Assembly (NCBI GenBank): GCA_019055375.1
Contig: JAHQIW010005528.1
Span: 158,599 to 222,598 of the forward strand
Direction: 5' to 3'
DNA length: 64,000 bases
DNA from: Parelaphostrongylus tenuis
Taxonomy: Eukaryota > Nematoda > Chromadorea > Rhabditida > Metastrongylidae
The notes under the pieces are model-generated. The model was not told the DNA's origin. It ran no database searches and saw only the letters and a list, made by a program, of their open reading frames with translations. Below, one piece after another: positions 45,266 to 55,690 of this stretch. The translations under genes and the position numbers were made by a program. Position 1 is the stretch's first letter. The number at the start of each line of letters is the position of its first letter.

Positions 45266-46041
45266 TCGGCGATGGATCCTTGGCCGAGCTTTCTACCTGT
45301 TTCTCTTCGGAGATGATGTTAAGTCGAAATCGAAGCAGAATTAGGAAAGAAAATCAACCGACCGCTCACGGACGACGTAAAAGCCGAAATCGAAGAGGCG
45401 AACTGAGTGCAAAAAATTGTGGGATTGCTGTGCGTGTTATGTTGGAAGGCAGAAAAACCATATGTTTATGTATATAAATATATATGAACATATATATATA
45501 TATGTTATGTGTTTATATATAGTCACATAAAGATAAATAACTAAATAAACAAAAATATGTTATAATGGAAGTGAATTGGTATCGTATCGAAGCCAGATCG
45601 CTATGCAACACAGTACATTCATATAATTCACACGGGATAGGCATGACAAAGAGAATGATAATGAGCTTCTCAAATTTCAACGACTTCGAAGAAATCTTTG
45701 AAGAAACGAAGCCTTTGAAAAATTGCGCCTTGTTGTAGGGATTTTAGCGTTTGGCGGTCTTTTTTTTCAAAGTTACCTGTTGGGTTTTCATCGTTATGAT
45801 GGAAAATGTCCTTGTATGTGGCTGCCCCGAAGTTTTTAAAACGATCGGAGAGGTTTCTCTTTTCAAATTATTTGTGGTTAATTTATTCCCAATCTACATA
45901 TTATTGTGGAATCCTAACCACTAAACTAAACCATGGAGGAGAAAGGACTTAGTGAATTGAATTTTACTAAGCCTGTGAGCATAAGCAGTTAGACAGGACA
46001 TTGTGCTAAAAGTATGATGACCTTCCACGAATTTTCCTCAT
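45266..46041. other. Unassigned sequence with an AT-rich tract
   Basis: An AT tract with TATATA units lies at 45464-45521. Nothing else recognised. Confidence 0.5.
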
Positions 46042-46112
46042 AAAAAGAAAGAGAGAGAGAGAGAGAGAGAGGAAAAAAGAGAGAGTGAGATAGAGAGAGA
46101 GACAAGGAGAGA
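46042..46112. repeat. GA-rich purine tract
   Basis: About eleven GA units (46049-46071) followed by further GA-rich sequence with interruptions. Confidence 0.93.
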
Positions 46113-46589
46113 TCTGCTCGGATTGCCACGAGGACATGTGGTGTGTCCTCATATGGAGGAGGGGAAAATTAAACGCGCACCAAATGAAAGTATGCGCTTT
46201 CTTGAACTACGGATATACGCAAGGATGGACTTTCTGTTTTTGCAGAACTTTTTTACAAGTTAAATTGTCCAGAAATAATTCAGCTTCTGCCTGTCCCTGC
46301 GAGAATGATTGGCGAGTACTTGTGGACATCCAACCCCTCCGTTTAAAGCTCAGTCAGTTATAGCGTGAGTATAACAAGCTAATCACAGCAAAGAAAACAT
46401 TTCTTCAGCTTTGGAAGAGCCCTGATACGACAGCATTGTGAAGATGAGTGGGTACGAAGAGGTGCTTGAATCTCAGAGCCATTCCAGCATGCCTCATTAC
46501 AATGAACTTAAGTGACTATGTGTACTTTTAATGCGTGTACTTGAGCATGGATTATATACAGAAGATTTTTTAATGCAAGCAGGGAGAAT
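46113..46589. other. Unassigned sequence
   Basis: No supported feature; it may include the 5' end of the RTE copy that follows. Confidence 0.35.
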
Positions 46590-48520
46590 AAGGTGCCACT
46601 TCATTGACCTTGGTGAGGCGACAAGACGTCACCCTTTCCGCGCTGTCTATAACACGAGAGATGAACTGTTTTTCGGAGCATAGGAGAAGAGTCGCAGCCC
46701 TAGGTTCGTTTGACTACGATCATCAATTCATTGAACAGCTAAGAATCCGCATAGGATGCTTTTGGTTGAATCGATGAGAAACAATGTTAGCTTTGATCAT
46801 CATCGCCGTTTGCGCACTAACATCCATGCCAGCCTTGAACGCCTTCGTCGTTTACACATCAAAATCATTTTGTGACAAATAAGGGAAGCACTTTGGGCGG
46901 ACTTCGAAGAGTTTGAGAATAGATTCTTCAAGATCATCAATTTCAATGCGAAAAATGGGCCTAGAAGAAGGCCTGAATCGTTATTTTTCCTGGATTTTTC
47001 CTGGACTAGATGGAGTGAACAAGGTGGAACAACTGAGTTCATTGCAATAACCAAAACCATCTATAGTGACACACAATTTCAGAGACCTCAGTGCTACCGC
47101 TGGGGATGGGAGTCTACCAACGGTAACACAACGAAATGCACCACATCTCAACAAATAGAAGGTTCTGCCTAACCTATGCCACTTCTGCTACCAAATTCTA
47201 TTCGGACTAGGGCCATCGTCTCTTTTGAACAGCATACTATTCTTCGCCGAAAGGAAAGAAAGCCGCTGAGAGCGGAAAGGACAATCCTAGAACTACCACG
47301 AATTAGGATTTATTTAAATTGCCAGTTCTCGGAAAAGTGCCGTCAATAACAATAATGCGGAAGAATACAGCCGGCTCATCCCATTTTTAGTTCAGCGCTA
47401 TGAAAGCCAAGAGTCTGAATATCACCAAGAAACGTTTGTCACCAGAAACACATGAGTTTGATTTGCCAATTTGGAACGGTACAAACTGCAGTCAACCTGC
47501 AGCACACCTGCGGCGGACATGCAAAGCGCCATAGAGAAGCGAAGAAAGAAGATTTCAAAGAGAGATTAGAATAATTATGGGCGAAGCTGCAAAAGTTTGG
47601 AAGAGCATTGCAAAGCCTTCGAGAGCAAAATCCAGATTACTGACATCAGAGTCCAGATGGATTAGTTACGCTTCTAGAGGGACAATGGAGAAAATTATTC
47701 ACGAATGTTGCTCACACCCCTTTAATGGTCACGGCCCCCTTTCGTCATATGGAATAAAGTGAACGGATACTTCGAACCATCAGTTCGCCCATCCAGAAGC
47801 AAATTTTCTTAAAAACGACGTTTATGAGGAGCGCATTAGCTTTAAATGCCCCATTAACGCACAGCAGAATTAATATTCTGAATGACCCGTTAGGTCTGTC
47901 CCATTTGAGAAGTCGACATGATGAGAGTTGTGAAAGAAGAATGAAGAGGCTCGAGGAGCATTTTATGAGAATCGAGGCCGTAGTGAAGAAATTGAAAACA
48001 CCCGACTCTGTGCTCACCTTTTCGACTCAAAAAGTATCTTTAGCTTCACGTGCCCATGCAAAACGGAGTGCTATGTAGACAGAATCAAAAATCACATAGT
48101 TTTTTTGGAAGCGCAGTCAAAACGGCGATGCTAGCAGTATTCCTAGGCGTTTCATCTAGGAGAAAGAAATTTGGAACTTGGACCTAAGTCAAACTATGGA
48201 AAATCAAAGACGCCGTTCTACACGCTACGTTGTCGAAAATAAGATGGAACGATAGTTAATGCGTTTTAATGACAATCGATACATCAAAGCCGTTACCGAC
48301 TGGATTACTCGAGATGTCAAGCGCACCTCACAAAGACGGCCGACCCAATAGTATAATTTTCTCACAAAAAGTCTAGAAAAACAATGAAGCTTGATGATTT
48401 CTCACAGCGAGGAGGGCCCTGTGGAATATGTTTGCGCATGATGAAGAAAATGGAGGATTTAGTGGGACTCTCTCGACAATCACCGGGAAGACAGGTGGCC
48501 CAAATGATGAATACCTTTGT
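46590..48520 (+). pseudogene. RTE-type LINE, near full span but lacking the RT core (subfamily A)
   Basis: Apurinic-type endonuclease parts come first: TRRHPFRAVYNTRDELFFG (about 46620-46678), DHQFIEQLRIRIG (near 46720), DFEEFENRFF and NFNAKNGPRRRPE (about 46900-46980, the GDFNA block with D altered), and KTIYSDTQFQRP with WGWEST (about 47050-47115). A linker follows with MGEAAKVWKSI (47577) and TMEKIIHE (about 47684). The sequence then jumps near 47765-47810 to KTTFMR, so the palm and fingers of the reverse transcriptase are deleted. The tail continues with NAPLTHSRINI, FMRIEAVVKKLK and KIRWN, and ends around 48520. Many stops and frameshifts; an old, dead copy. Confidence 0.85.
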
Positions 48521-49064
48521 GTTCCTCAAGCAAGCTTCCACTTGCCAGTCGTGGCAGTGAACAGAAATGACTGGATAACTCTTAAGGTTATCACGCAATT
48601 CTAGTAAATACTAACGAAATTACTAACGAGATTACAAATTTTGCGGACAGTTAATCGAGCACAAGATTCATTGAAGCTACAAGAATAATTGCTGGCCGAA
48701 TGAATCTTAAGCTCAATGCAATTTATTATGTTAACGAGAAGAGGAAACGCCAGGCCTCCAAGCCGTTGCGTAACTCACGCAGCCATTCGGATCACTCTGA
48801 TGCATGAGCGCCGCACAGAAAAAGAAACGATTAGATAGAGCGCTTGAGTCTTCACTTATTGCAAAGAGAACATCTCTGGATGCTCATCCAAAAATCTAAA
48901 AATGAGTGGAGTACGTGTAATTACTCCGGGAGTAAAAAGTAGGAAGAAATCAGTATTGTACTTTCGTATGTTTGAATTGTTTTAGACGGCGTTGTTGTCT
49001 TCAGTTAAACTTTCTTATAAGTTACGAATAGACAAAGTTAAATAGAGCAGTAGCGTACTATTTA
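48521..49064. other. Unassigned sequence
   Basis: About 540 bases with no supported feature. Confidence 0.4.
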
Positions 49065-49265
49065 TTGTAAATATAGATCTACTATAGCCACTGAATCAAG
49101 CCGCGTAAAATGGTCGTTATCGCCAACTCTATATAGGAGTTGAGTTTCCGCAAGAGGACTGGCTAGGACGAAGCGTACTGCCCAACTAATGAGGCTGTTG
49201 AGGGCTAAACACGTGTTTCGGGCCCTTAAGTTGCTCATAGAAGACCACATGACAAGCTGGCTTAA
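49065..49265 (+). repeat. Hammerhead repeat family F2, right-arm copy
   Basis: It aligns with 33070-33240: TCGTTATCGCCAACTCTATATAGGAGTTGAG, then a decayed ribozyme, then the terminus GACCACATGACAAGCTGGCTTAAAATAA (about 49234-49260). The opposite arm is not recognised. Confidence 0.7.
49180..49223 (+). ncRNA. Decayed hammerhead ribozyme (F2)
   Basis: The core reads CTAATGA (49186-49192, G5 changed) and GAAA reads TAAA (G12 changed at 49206). Stem III (ACAC/GTGT) and most of stem I (GCCC with GGGC) survive. Expected to be inactive. Confidence 0.7.
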
Positions 49266-49575
49266 AATAATTATGGAATTTTCACAATATTTTATTAATA
49301 CAGATTTTCTTGAAAACTTCTTAAAAAATCACTCTTTGCTGTTTGAATGAAGCATTGGGGACGGGGACTACGTATAAGAGCGCCCTGAACTCACACTTAC
49401 GATGAAGTGGGCGCCGCGAGCTGTGGGCCATTGAGCACGCGCCAAACTTTGCCATCTATAACTTTCTAGCAGTTTCAAGTTAGTTTTCGGATGATACGCG
49501 CATGATTTTTGAATATCATCATATAGAAACTCAGTGCTTCAGATTTTTATAATTAGAACGAGGACAACATTGCTC

Positions 49576-49866
49576 TACGAGCGCATGTGCCGCCAGTGAT
49601 TAGAGGTGCTCTGCGTCGCACACATGGTCGACGGTCGATCTCGCGCTCCTAGCACACAAAGCCTTTCATCCATTCGGGATCGGTAAATTGCTACCAGACT
49701 TGTCTGGGAAGATAAGCAGCACTGACTCAGTGCAGCGGGAGGTTTTCTTGAGTCATTGAAGGCCAGATATGCATTCGGTCACCTTAAACGAATGTAAAAA
49801 TTAAAGACGAATGCGTGGTGCTCCCTCATGAACTTATCAACACCGAAAACTTTATCCTTCATCCTT
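49576..49866 (+). repeat. tRNA-derived SINE family S1, full-length copy
   Basis: Head: GCGCATGTGCCGCCAGTGATTAGAGGTGCTC with a B box CGGTCGATCTC. Body: TTGCTACCAGACTTGTCTGG, GAAGATAAGCAGCACTGAC and GGAGG. Then GGCCAGATATGCATTCGGTC and AACGAATGTAAAAATTAAAG. Tail: CTCCCTCATGAACTTATCAA, ACACCGAAAACTTTATCC. Same order as the minus-strand copies at 5513-5799 and 58488-58771. Confidence 0.78.
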
Positions 49867-50344
49867 TTACTATTGGTCTACAAAGTTTATGAAAGGATAT
49901 CTTACAACTTAACTTTTTTATAGGTAAAACGAGGTTTGTAACGAAGCATTTCACTAAGTCTGCCCTAGCTAAGGTATGCATGCGTGAAAATTTGTATTTC
50001 TATTTATACCTGGATCTGATCATTTGTCTTCGCTCTTTTGATCAGTTATTTTTATCATCTATTATGACCTCTCTGGATGTATCCAATCACTGGTTTGAAG
50101 CCACCTCAGGCTCCCACGTTTTGTTTCTATCTCAGCACTCTTGCGATTATATTTTGCATCGTATTCTGCCGTTAACATAGAATTTCGGCAGTAATTAAAT
50201 CCAAGAATTGTGTATTTGACCATGGTTTGCGCTTGAACTGAAGTTTAAGCCGCTTTTGCTCCATCGATCATTCCGTTGGTGAGCGATTGTTAACAGCTAC
50301 AGAGTAGGTTAGAACATGATTAAAAGAGAGGATGTGAGAGGGGC
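49867..50344. other. Unassigned sequence
   Basis: No supported feature. Confidence 0.4.
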
Positions 50345-50420
50345 TGATGGTGTGGTGGATGTGTGACCACTCAAAAAATGGTCAAGGGTTCGAAGGCACA
50401 CCGTGTTTCTGGTCTCGATC
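50345..50420 (+). repeat. Possible tRNA-like sequence
   Basis: TGGTGTGGTGGATGTGTGACC resembles an A-box region and GGGTTCGAAGGC resembles a B box, with ACCACTC...GGTC between them. The cloverleaf is incomplete. Possibly a decayed tRNA-derived repeat. Confidence 0.35.
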
Positions 50421-50465
50421 GTTTCTCAGCAATTTTGTATTTTGGCTTATGGCATTACGTCAATT

Positions 50466-50540
50466 TATATGTATATTTACATATGTATATATAGATATAA
50501 ATAAAATGTATATGTATATATATATATATATATATTTATA
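50466..50540. repeat. AT-rich tract with TATA units
   Basis: TATATG and TATA units, ending in about thirteen TA dinucleotides (50513-50535). Confidence 0.9.
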
Positions 50541-50584
50541 GAACTTTCAATCGATCATTTTAAGACTTAATTTGAAAGTAAAAT

Positions 50585-50700
50585 ATCCCAACAGCATATT
50601 TCGAGCCCTTCATGAGGTAGTTATGGCACTTATGAAGTGCTAGACACGCGTTTCGGTATCGACACCATCAGTAAACACGGTGTCTTCGGGTTCAGTCAGT
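50585..50700 (-). repeat. Hammerhead repeat family F4, ribozyme-end fragment
   Basis: On the minus strand this has the F4 end: a decayed ribozyme at 50637-50678, then TAGCACTTCATAAGTGCCAT and CCTCATGAAGGGCTC, as at 24860-24905. Confidence 0.65.
50637..50678 (-). ncRNA. Decayed hammerhead ribozyme (F4)
   Basis: On the minus strand the core reads CTGATGG, as if A9 were lost. Stem II (GGT/ACC), GAAA, a short stem III and the canonical GUC triplet are kept. Stem I GTGTTTA/TAGCAC has an extra T. Probably inactive or weak. Confidence 0.6.
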
Positions 50701-51502
50701 TCCTCGAGTATGTACCTATACATCGAGGAGTCAACTTCAAACTATTCGCTCACACTCAACGTATGGTGAAAGAATCACCTTAGCTCAAATGTGCTTTCAG
50801 GATATATTAGTTTTGTAGCTATCATCACATAATGAAAAACATTACTCTCCTGGAATACTCAGATTGAATATGCCTCTGATACTGTATCCAACAGCCCCTT
50901 ATATTTCGAAACCCGTGTACAAAGTTTTAAATGATACTGTGGTCAACTACAGATAAAAACTTTGCGCTCTCAATTTGCGTCTCTCGATTTTTCTGTTGAA
51001 AAATAAAGATATGAAATAATTTGATGTGCCGACTTGCCAACGATGTTTCAACATCAAAGGTGCCCATGCATTACTTTTTTGGGTGTGTTGAAATAATACC
51101 GTCATTAACTGCAACATCTGAGATAGGTGAGGCATCAATGATACGTTGTGAAGACGGCAGCTCACCTCCATACTCAGGCTTATCGGAATGCGTAGCACGC
51201 GGCGTGAAAACGATCAGTGACTATTGAAGTTTTTCACAGAAACCGTAAACGGATTTGCAATAAACAAAGAGTATCAGTATAACGTCATAAATTCATGAGA
51301 GAGAAGGAGATGGACGGGAGGGTAATAAGAAGAAAACAAGAAACTCGTATTGATTTATAGAACACGGATGTAATCCGTAAAAATTCAAAGCCTTACCTAG
51401 GTTGCTACGTCAGAACCATACTCGTCTCAGAGGTACAGTCGATGAGATGGACGAATTTATATCTACCAGCCGCAATTCATCGACTGCATGGTGATAGCAC
51501 AA
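50701..51502. other. Unassigned sequence
   Basis: About 800 bases with no supported feature. Confidence 0.4.
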
Positions 51503-51645
51503 TATCATGTGCGATGACCACATACGTCTCCCCATGCCTGCTTTAAACTAGGGCTCAGTATGGGGCGTGGGCCACCGATGAGGGTGCGATTCCTCCCAAA
51601 CGCGTATGGCTCTGACGTAACAGCCTCAGTAGAGCTTTAAACATT
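51503..51645 (+). repeat. Hammerhead repeat family F3, diverged single arm
   Basis: It aligns with the right arm of the 21.7-kb element: ATGTGCGATGACCACATACG, TATGGGGCGTGGGCCA, the ribozyme, TATGGCTCTGACGTAACAGCC and GAGCTTTAAACATTCTT. No mirrored partner arm is recognised. Confidence 0.75.
51569..51612 (+). ncRNA. Decayed hammerhead ribozyme (F3)
   Basis: Stem I GGGCCA/TGGCTC (51569-51574 with 51607-51612) and triplet GUA are kept. The core is CCGATGA (U4 changed) and GAAA reads CAAA (G12 changed at 51597). Expected to be inactive. Confidence 0.72.
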
Positions 51646-53235
51646 CTTACCGATTATTCTGAATGCTTATAGAGAGGTATAAAAAGCAGTGGATGAGATA
51701 GAACACGGATGGATTAAACAATCAGCTGTAGTCCAGGACATTGAGAGTGCATAATGGAATATTTGCCAAATGGGTACTAGGGAATATGAGCTGTTATGTA
51801 ACAGTTAATCACAGGTCAGTGCTTACCTAACGCAGTGATTGGTGATATTTTTCAAACAACTCTTCATCGTACTAATAGATCGAGGAAGAGAGTTATGGAC
51901 TTAACAATCTTTTAAAAAAGACTAATTATCTCATTAAGAGGCTATAAGATAAAACATCGCAAGAATCAATTTCCTGATTGCACTCTGTTTCAGCCTCCTG
52001 GAACGCTTCTTTAGAATTTTATAAGTCATTAGTTAGCTTGAATTTTGACAATCTTGATGATGTACTCATTATTTATAAAGGACTTCTTAGTGCCCTATAG
52101 CAGGAAAGATATTTGTGATGTTCAGATCGAACATTATTCGCTGGGCGAAGCAAATCCCTTGAAACATCCAGTAATCTTGCGATAGCTCATATCTCAACAA
52201 TTTCGGTTTTGAAAAAGACTTTTCGAGGTGCTGTGGCAGCCAAAAAAAGGATTGGGTTTTACATTCGGCTCTCATTTCTTGAGTAGGGTGTTAAATGGCT
52301 GAATTATCAACCGCACGGTCCATTCATGGCACAGTGCGATTCAAGTCTGGTGTCCGATTATTGTTATTGAATATATAGCTTTATTTTTGCTCCAAAAATT
52401 CTGCAAACAAAGCATATGACTAGTGGAAATTTGAAATTTTCTCCACACGTATATATACTTCTTTTGTATAGGCTTAGGTTGCTTGGGCTTATGCTTTTAA
52501 GCGGATTTTTTTGGCAATATAAATGAAAATTACAGCGACCCACACAACGATAGAACAAAGATTCTGTGAGCACACCTTCAGAATCGTCTGCATTTATGCT
52601 ACTAATTGACCGTCATGTTGTAAAAGCGGTTGAATTTGTGACAAGGTCACGAATTCCCGTAGATCCATGTTTCAGAGCAGCGAATGTGCGCCTTGTGCGG
52701 AACCCTAATTTCTTTCGTTGCCACCTCTTTAATAGTCTTTACCAAATTAAGTACACAATCAAAACCATCGAGGTATGTGCTATCGAATGCCTATTGTACG
52801 TCTAAGGGAGAAGCTCTGCTCAGCAAAAAATGCTCGAGTGTGAAACATATATTTAATTTTACAGTTACAACACTGTGAAAAGTTTTTTCAAAAAACTCAA
52901 CAAGCGAGTGTAATTTCTGACATTGAAGTTATCGAATAACGAATAACAAGAAACACTTTATTACCAAAGGTTTGAAACAGGATGCAGCTAACGAAAAGTA
53001 ATAGTCGCACAAAGGTCGACTCTCAAGAGAAAACGATTAAGAGTAAAGCAAAGACGTGGAGACCTGTGTGGATTTCAAGGGTATCCACCGAAGAGTTTCC
53101 AAAAAGTGAGCAACGTTAACGTAATGTCGACGATGTAGTGAGTGTGAGTGATTCAGCAATATAATGTTTCACAACCATCGACTACGACGGCCATTTTGGA
53201 ATGTAGCCACGCATTTTGCTTCAATAGATATATAA
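51646..53235. other. Unassigned region
   Basis: About 1.6 kb with no supported feature. Confidence 0.4.
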
Positions 53236-53345
53236 TGTGGGGCGTGGGCCACTGACGAGAGGGGCGAGACCCCGAAGCACGCGTGTGTGGCTGTGGCGTG
53301 AAAACTTTGGTAAAGCTTTAACATTCTTAACAATCATATTGAATG
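53236..53345 (+). repeat. Hammerhead repeat family F3, diverged single arm
   Basis: Shares ATGTGGGGCGTGGGCCACTG, the ribozyme and TGTGGCTGTGGCGTGAAAAC with the other F3 copies, followed by AAAGCTTTAACATTCTTAAC. 5' part missing. Confidence 0.72.
53246..53292 (+). ncRNA. Decayed hammerhead ribozyme (F3)
   Basis: Core CTGACGA (53252-53258) and GAA (53274-53276) are kept, and stem II can form with GGGG/CCCC. The base before the cleavage point is G (53287), which hammerheads do not cut, and A15.1 is also G. Expected to be inactive. Confidence 0.7.
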
Positions 53346-53644
53346 TTTATTGCGAGGTTAAAAAACAATCGATGCCATGGCTCAATAGATATAGCCAGTA
53401 GAAATTCATGAGGCATTCATAACCGAAATTTGGGAGTTGATTGTGATCGAGATGAACAAATATGCAGTAGAAAAATGTTGATTGAATTGAAACTGCTGTG
53501 AGTGAATCTATATACACTTCGATATACACATATACGCTTAGAGATTGTCTCAGCAGCCTCATGTCTATTGACAGCATTTACCGATGCCGCGTAGAAACAA
53601 AGCTTGCTTGAGTAGGACTAATTCATTCTCAGTACTTTTCTCAT

Positions 53645-53855
53645 CGACTATTTTTGAGATCATGCTTGAAAATCAGTATAATCTGATAGAATATTCTGAG
53701 CCTTTTAGAAGTCTGACATGGCATCTCTACTGCTAGACGTACATTTCGGTGTACTCTCGCGCATCTTATCAATAGCTCGTGCCTTTCGGTTCACTCCTAC
53801 AACCAAGGGTAGCGGCGCTGAAGATGTATCACTGCAAGTCAAGTGAAAAGAATAT
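53645..53855 (-). repeat. Hammerhead repeat family F4, diverged copy
   Basis: On the minus strand: GTGAACCGAAAGGCACGAGC (compare TTGAACCGAAAGGCATGTG at 24803), a decayed ribozyme, AGAGATGCCATGTCAGACTTC and the terminus GGCTCAGAATATTCTATCAG...TTTTCAAGC. Confidence 0.65.
53730..53780 (-). ncRNA. Decayed hammerhead ribozyme (F4)
   Basis: On the minus strand the core reads TTGATAA (53772-53766), with C3 and G8 changed. GAAA and a GUC triplet are kept. Inactive by inspection. Confidence 0.55.
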
Positions 53856-54159
53856 CTAAATGCATACAGTGATTTATTTTCATCCTCTGTCTTTGTGAAC
53901 AAGTGTGTATAACATGATCATAGGACGCTCAACCGTCCATTGGCTTCTAAATAGTGTGGATACAAGCATGAAAAGACTTTACGGAGATTTTCAGTCAGAA
54001 GGGCAACGAACAGATTGGCTGGTTGTTTGGAGGCGAATCAAGAGTTGCATTGAAATGATATTGAACAATAAATGTATGTCAAGAGACTAGGAATGTCTTT
54101 ACAATGGAGTAATCTGTTTGAAAAATTTCAAGATCGATTATCTAATGACCTCGGCATAG
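53856..54159. other. Unassigned sequence
   Basis: No supported feature. Confidence 0.4.
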
Positions 54160-54440
54160 TTCGAATAAATGAGTATTTCCTTCTATTTAGCCATTCCGAG
54201 GTTTATTGATATTATTTATTGAATATCAGCAAAGCATACAACAATACAGTTAGTAATGCTGCATGAATATACAATTTTCGAAGTGGCTAACGTTTCGGCG
54301 GGTTCGCCTTCTTCAGAGCGTGGAAAGATCATGTTGACCCACAATCCACCAAGCCAAAACCTTCATAACCCTAGCAGAAAACGATAGAAATGAGTTTTGA
54401 ATCGCATAGTAAAAACTTCATTCAAAACCAATTACCGTTT
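54160..54440 (-). repeat. Penelope-like element, terminal (pseudo-LTR) region
   Basis: Minus-strand sequence downstream of the GIY-YIG coding part. It shares long blocks with 61590-61760 and 63235-63610, including TATTTATTGAATATCAGC and GGTTATGAAGGTTTTGG. It contains a hammerhead-like motif at 54283-54323. Penelope-like elements are known to carry hammerheads in such terminal repeats. Confidence 0.7.
54283..54323 (-). ncRNA. Hammerhead-like motif in the Penelope terminal repeat
   Basis: On the minus strand: CTGAAGA, stem II GGCG/CGCC with a bulged A, GAAA, a two-pair stem III (AC/GT) and triplet GUU. Stem I supports only three pairs (GCT/AGC). This is the minimal-stem-III type known from Penelope elements; the core bases are present but stem I is weak. 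Confidence 0.6.
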
Positions 54441-55384
54441 TGATGTATGGGTCTATCAATTATTCATTGGAGACCAGCCGCTTAAGGTCAGTGCATCAGT
54501 GGGCTGTGCCTAACTGCGGCCGGAAAGATCAGCCTGAGGTATGGTTCGAGGTCACGCGTGATTACGAGGCACTCCTCTTTTCGGTTCATTTTTGGGCCTT
54601 ATGTATCCAAAAGGCTTCTAAGGTTTCACGTCCAGATGTTCTTGATTCATGTGCGAGGATCGTGAATTTGACGCCGAACATTACTCCTGCATGTTTTTGG
54701 TCCCTATCCGTGCCTTGTGGAGTTTTTGAATCAGAGTTGCGCAACCCAACTAGGTGCTCTTTTACACGGAGTAATAGTGGTCTACTCGTTTCGCCAATGT
54801 ACTCATCGCCGCATGCCTCGCAAGAGATTAGGTAAATTATACCCGATCCTCATACAGTCGCCGTCTCTGCCGTTCGGACAAACTTTGCAGTCATTGGTTT
54901 CGCAGAGGCGGTCATACAGTCGGTTGCGGACTAATTGACGTTTTACTGTCTTTGGAGGTATTTCAACTTTTGCTACCGAATCATCCAAACCTGCTCTTTT
55001 TAGGCAGCGTTCAATAGCTGTGCTTTTTTCGTTAGAGATAAAAGGCAGGAGGAAAGAAACCTTATATTTGCCAGACTTGCCGTTTGGGAGCGTAGAATTT
55101 CCTTAAATCTAACCTGAGGAGCTCCTACCGTATCGTAGCCATTAGAGATGGCCATTTTTCGCGCCAAGCTTAAAGATTCTACCTTGTGTTCTTTTCCTGT
55201 GCACACATTTTGTCGCTGTTCGGAACATATTCTCGAGAAGTGCGCGTTCTATGTGTGAAGGATGAGCTGATAGGTAATGAACAAAGATGGTCTTGTTGTT
55301 GGTTTACGGTACCATTTTGTATTGTAGGAGTTTTTGGATAGATTGACCTGAACGTTCAAAAAAGGAGCCAATTTGCTTTCGGTT
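54441..55384 (-). pseudogene. Penelope-like element: RT C-terminus, linker and GIY-YIG endonuclease, broken
   Basis: On the minus strand, from right to left: a YRKPTT motif (about 55310) and YLSAHPSHIERALLENMFRT (about 55280-55220), typical of the Penelope RT thumb. Then LARKMAISNGYDTVGAPQ (about 55170-55115), FISNEKSTAIERCLKRAG, VKRQLVRNRLYDRLCE (about 54940-54895) and the Cys-containing linker CPNGRDGDCMRIG (about 54880-54845). The GIY-YIG domain follows, with GIIYLISCEACGDEYIGE (about 54845-54790), the EAFWIHK block (about 54615-54600) and MNRKEECL (about 54591-54570, after a frameshift). At least three frameshifts (including one just before GIIYL) disable it. The RT catalytic core is absent. 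Confidence 0.85.
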
Positions 55385-55690
55385 TTGGGAAAACCATAGA
55401 AAACGTATCATAGTCATTATAGATGGCAATTTTTGCGTCAATCTCAGAGATTCTATCTTGAGTCTTTTCCTATGCACACACTAGTAAATATCCGAAACAT
55501 GTTATTACAAATGCAGGTTTTGTGTGTGATGGGCGAGAAGAAAGGTAATGAACTATGATGTTTTTGTTGCTTGATTTTCGCTATCACTTTGTGTGTAGGC
55601 CTCTCTGATAGGCTGACAAAACACTTGACAGTGGAGCGCCAAATGGCTTTCGTTTGACGCAGGTAGATCTTATACACCTAGTGTTCATTT
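55385..55690 (-). pseudogene. Second, partial Penelope-like copy in the same direction
   Basis: On the minus strand a second thumb segment is readable: VYKIYLRQTKAIW (about 55680-55640), then HHSSLPFFSPITHKTCICNN (about 55565-55510) and NMFRI, followed by DYDTF. This repeats the order of the 55.1-55.3-kb segment in more diverged form, so two partial copies lie head to tail. Tandem, partly truncated copies are common in Penelope elements. Confidence 0.65.
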
